Below are positions 4,602-6,983 of a stretch of 6,983 nt of DNA, piece after piece. This DNA is from Anaerolineae bacterium (GTDB lineage: Bacteria; Chloroflexota; Anaerolineae; B4-G1; SLSP01): the NCBI GenBank assembly GCA_021159805.1, contig JAGHDT010000548.1, forward strand, positions 1-6,983, in the 5' to 3' direction. How positions within the stretch are numbered: the stretch's first letter is position 1; every line of letters begins with the position of its first letter. Both the position numbers and the translations under genes were made by a program. A model generated the notes under the pieces. That model saw only the letters and a list, made by a program, of their open reading frames with translations, had not been told where the DNA came from and ran no database searches.

Positions 4602-6968
4602 ATGAATGAAACTCCCGGCGAACCAAGTGAGACTGTGGAAACCAACCCATTCGAGCAAGCGCTGCAGTCGATTGGCACTCAGATCACAGACATCCTTGAA
4701 GCAACATCCGATGGTGCCTTGGTGCTGAACGAGACGGGGATCGTGTACGCCAATCAGGCGGCGAGTGAGCTTTGGGGCATTCCGTTGCGAGAACTCCAAG
4801 CTCGGGGATTCGACTGGACATCTCTGCTGCGTGCGACCGCGCGCACCAGAGCTAGACAGGTGCTCCGGGCAGCCCTGGCGGGCACGCTGCCCAAGCGTAC
4901 GGCGACTTTCGCAGCCGTGACCCGGCATCTCGGTGAGAGGTACTTTTCGGCGTCGTTGACGCCTGTGAGCGGTGCTGACCCCATGCTCCTTGCCGTACTA
5001 TATGACATCTCCGGCCGCGCGACCAGCGGAAACGAGTGGAAACGCAGGGCGAGACTGCTGGAGGAAATCGGACGCGCGAACCAGATGGTGCTGTCGCAAG
5101 ACTTGCCTCTGTCACAGATCCGCGCGTCGATGGAGATCCTGCGCCAAGCAACCCATGCGAACCGCGTTTGTATTCAGGTAACCGACGGACCCGCCCTTGA
5201 GAGCGGTGCCGAAACAGTGCAGGTCTGTGTGGGCCCAGCAGCTGATGAAGCGCAGTTGGCGGTACCCCCTCGATGGCGGACGATGCTATCCGGCGGCCTC
5301 CCCGTGCAAGCAGTCACGGCAGAGCTCCCCACTGAGGAGCGTCAGTCCTTGGAGGCGCAGTCCATTCAAGCACTTCTAGCGCTTCCGTTGGTGGCAGGCG
5401 AAGTATGTCGGGGGTTGATACGTTTCGATCGGATGAGCACAGACGTTCTGTGGTCCGAAGAGACCATCGTCGTCCTTCAGACAGGGGCCCGTGCCTGGGG
5501 GAACGCTCTTGCTCTTGCAGAACTTCAGTCTGCGCTGAAAGCTTCCGAAGAACGCTACCGTCGTCTTGTCGAAGCCTCGCCGGATTTCATCTACCGAATG
5601 TCACTTCCCGATGGACGCTATGAGTACGCAAGCCCGGCGGTTCTGGCCATGACAGGATACACCGCCGAGCAATTCCAGGCCACGCCAAAGCTAATCCTGG
5701 AGATCATACACCCCGGATGGTGGAACTACTTCGAGACCCAGTGGGTCGCCCTGCTTGAGGGGGATATGCCGCCGACGTACGAATACGCCATCATCCACGG
5801 CAAGACGGGTGAGACCCGCTGGCTCTGCCAACGCAACGTCCTCCTCAAGAACGATGGCGGCGCGCCAATGGCTATCGAAGGTATTGTGACGGACATCACA
5901 GCCCGGAAGCGAGCCGAGATGGCGCTACACGCCCAGGAATCCATGCTCCAAAACGTCTTCCGGGCCGCCCCTGTGGGCATCGGAGTGGTGTCAGATCGCA
6001 CAATCCTGCAGGTCAACGACCGCATCTCTGAGTTAACCGGCTACAGCTCGCAGGAGCTGATCGGCCAGAACGCACGGATGCTCTACCCGACCGAAGCCGA
6101 CTACAACTTCGTGGGCGATACGAAATATGCCCAGATCAATCAGCAGGGCACAGGGACAGTCGAGACACGCTGGCGGAAGAAGGACGGCACCATCATCGAC
6201 ATCCTACTAGTTTCAGCACCTCTTGAGGCCACGGATCTGTCGGCAGGCGTCACGTTCACCGCCGTGGATATCACGGATCGCAAGCGTGCAGAAGACCAGA
6301 TGCGTGCGTCGCTGCAGCAGAGAGAGCTCTTCCTCAAGGAGGTCCATCACAGTGTCAAGAGCAACCTCGCGGTCATCAACAGCCTGCTGGAACTCCAGGC
6401 TATGCAGATTGATGACCCACGCGCCGCAGAGCTTCTACAGAAATCCCGAGACCGCCTCTACGCTATGGTGCACGTGCACGAGCAACTCCACAGCTCCTCT
6501 AACGTCACACAGGTGAATATGGAGGACTACATCAACGTCCTTGTCAGCGAGCTGGCGACCTCACGTGTTTCCTCCGTAGCCACCACTGTGAGCGCGTCCG
6601 GTAGTCACTTGGGGATCGAGCAGGCGACACTGTGCGGACTGATCCTCAACGAGTTGGTGAGCAACGCCCTGGACCACGCCTTCCCAGAAGATCGGGCGCC
6701 CGATCCCGCCCCACAGGTCACGGTGAAACTGCGAGAACGCGACGATGCAACGGAACTCGTGGTGGAGGATAACGGGGTTGGGATGCCGGCGGACATCGCA
6801 CGCAACCATCAAGCTGCGCTCGGACTGGACATCGTGATGATGTTGGCAAAGCAACTGGAGGGACAGCTTTATGTCGAGACAACCCAGGGGACGCGCGTGG
6901 AAGTAAGCTTCCCTCGGGCCAACAAGATGCACGGAATCGGTAGCGTCCACCGTGCCCACACAGAATAG
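4602..6968 (+). CDS. Cytoplasmic multi-sensor histidine kinase, PAS-GAF-PAS-PAS-HisKA_2-HATPase
   Basis: This 788-residue protein has no membrane segment or signal peptide. Domains in order are PAS at about 28-137, GAF at about 148-306, and PAS at about 318-435, which opens RYRRLVEASPDFIYRMS and closes VTDITARKRAE. A third PAS follows at about 448-560 (FRAAPVGIGVV, closing VDITDRKRAE), then HisKA_2 from about 570 and the ATPase domain from about 670. The phosphoacceptor region reads EVHHSVKSNLAVINSLLELQ; H583 is the likely phosphorylated His (H582 adjacent). The N-box NELVSNALDHAF starts at N683, the G1 box EDNGVGM has D723, and the G2 box ALGLDIV contains G741. All kinase boxes are kept, so it should autophosphorylate on a soluble intracellular cue, often redox or light in PAS/GAF proteins; no heme or chromophore Cys is obvious. 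Kinases of this class often act with response regulators that regulate transcription or stress; none is visible here. The 3' end is complete (TAG). Confidence 0.95.
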   Translation: MNETPGEPSETVETNPFEQALQSIGTQITDILEATSDGALVLNETGIVYANQAASELWGIPLRELQARGFDWTSLLRATARTRARQVLRAALAGTLPKRTATFAAVTRHLGERYFSASLTPVSGADPMLLAVLYDISGRATSGNEWKRRARLLEEIGRANQMVLSQDLPLSQIRASMEILRQATHANRVCIQVTDGPALESGAETVQVCVGPAADEAQLAVPPRWRTMLSGGLPVQAVTAELPTEERQSLEAQSIQALLALPLVAGEVCRGLIRFDRMSTDVLWSEETIVVLQTGARAWGNALALAELQSALKASEERYRRLVEASPDFIYRMSLPDGRYEYASPAVLAMTGYTAEQFQATPKLILEIIHPGWWNYFETQWVALLEGDMPPTYEYAIIHGKTGETRWLCQRNVLLKNDGGAPMAIEGIVTDITARKRAEMALHAQESMLQNVFRAAPVGIGVVSDRTILQVNDRISELTGYSSQELIGQNARMLYPTEADYNFVGDTKYAQINQQGTGTVETRWRKKDGTIIDILLVSAPLEATDLSAGVTFTAVDITDRKRAEDQMRASLQQRELFLKEVHHSVKSNLAVINSLLELQAMQIDDPRAAELLQKSRDRLYAMVHVHEQLHSSSNVTQVNMEDYINVLVSELATSRVSSVATTVSASGSHLGIEQATLCGLILNELVSNALDHAFPEDRAPDPAPQVTVKLRERDDATELVVEDNGVGMPADIARNHQAALGLDIVMMLAKQLEGQLYVETTQGTRVEVSFPRANKMHGIGSVHRAHTE

Positions 6969-6983
6969 AACCCTATCTCCGGG

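Noticed and set aside
4754..5151. Minus-strand open frames within the histidine kinase gene
   Set aside because: They are shadows of a well-supported 788-residue coding frame and show no motif of their own.

Overview
The window is high-GC bacterial DNA with dense coding on both strands. It carries a GmhA-like SIS protein, a ROK-family sugar kinase-like protein, an N-acyl-D-amino-acid deacylase and a multi-PAS/GAF histidine kinase. I also read decayed pieces of a sulfatase, a WD40 protein and a URO-D-family protein. This mix fits a large-genome heterotroph, possibly an uncultured Chloroflexota or Planctomycetota-like lineage. That taxonomic guess rests on gene style only and is weak.

Layout. 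Positions 1-614 (+) hold the C-terminal 203 codons of a D-aminoacylase-type amidohydrolase. Its stop codon lies inside a near-ideal 20-bp hairpin at 611-654, which separates it from the convergent gene. Positions 757-1734 (-) hold a 325-residue alpha-helical, TPR-like protein of unknown function. Positions 1907-2467 (-) hold a SIS-domain protein of the sedoheptulose-7-phosphate isomerase type. Positions 2776-3693 (-) hold a ROK-family protein that has lost the usual zinc motif. The 308 bases between ROK and SIS are not empty: they hold what looks like a broken, internally deleted URO-D-family gene in the same orientation. A sigma-70-like promoter with an adjacent 14-bp palindrome lies upstream of the ROK gene. 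ROK, the URO-D remnant, SIS and possibly the TPR gene could form one minus-strand transcription unit.

Positions 4005-4565 (+) are a gene graveyard. An N-terminal sulfatase fragment, with its formylglycine cysteine apparently lost, is followed at once by a WD40-repeat fragment with in-frame stops and a frameshift. Positions 4602-6968 (+) hold an intact cytoplasmic sensor histidine kinase (PAS-GAF-PAS-PAS-HisKA_2-HATPase). No partner response regulator is visible before the window ends.

Functional reading. ROK plus SIS suggests handling of a phosphorylated sugar. The URO-D, sulfatase and WD40 remnants suggest a locus that once held more catabolic genes and has been eroded. I see no RNA gene, CRISPR array, intact mobile element, or coherent new multi-gene system. 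The most interesting content is the pseudogene corridor and the altered active-site motifs of the ROK and SIS proteins.
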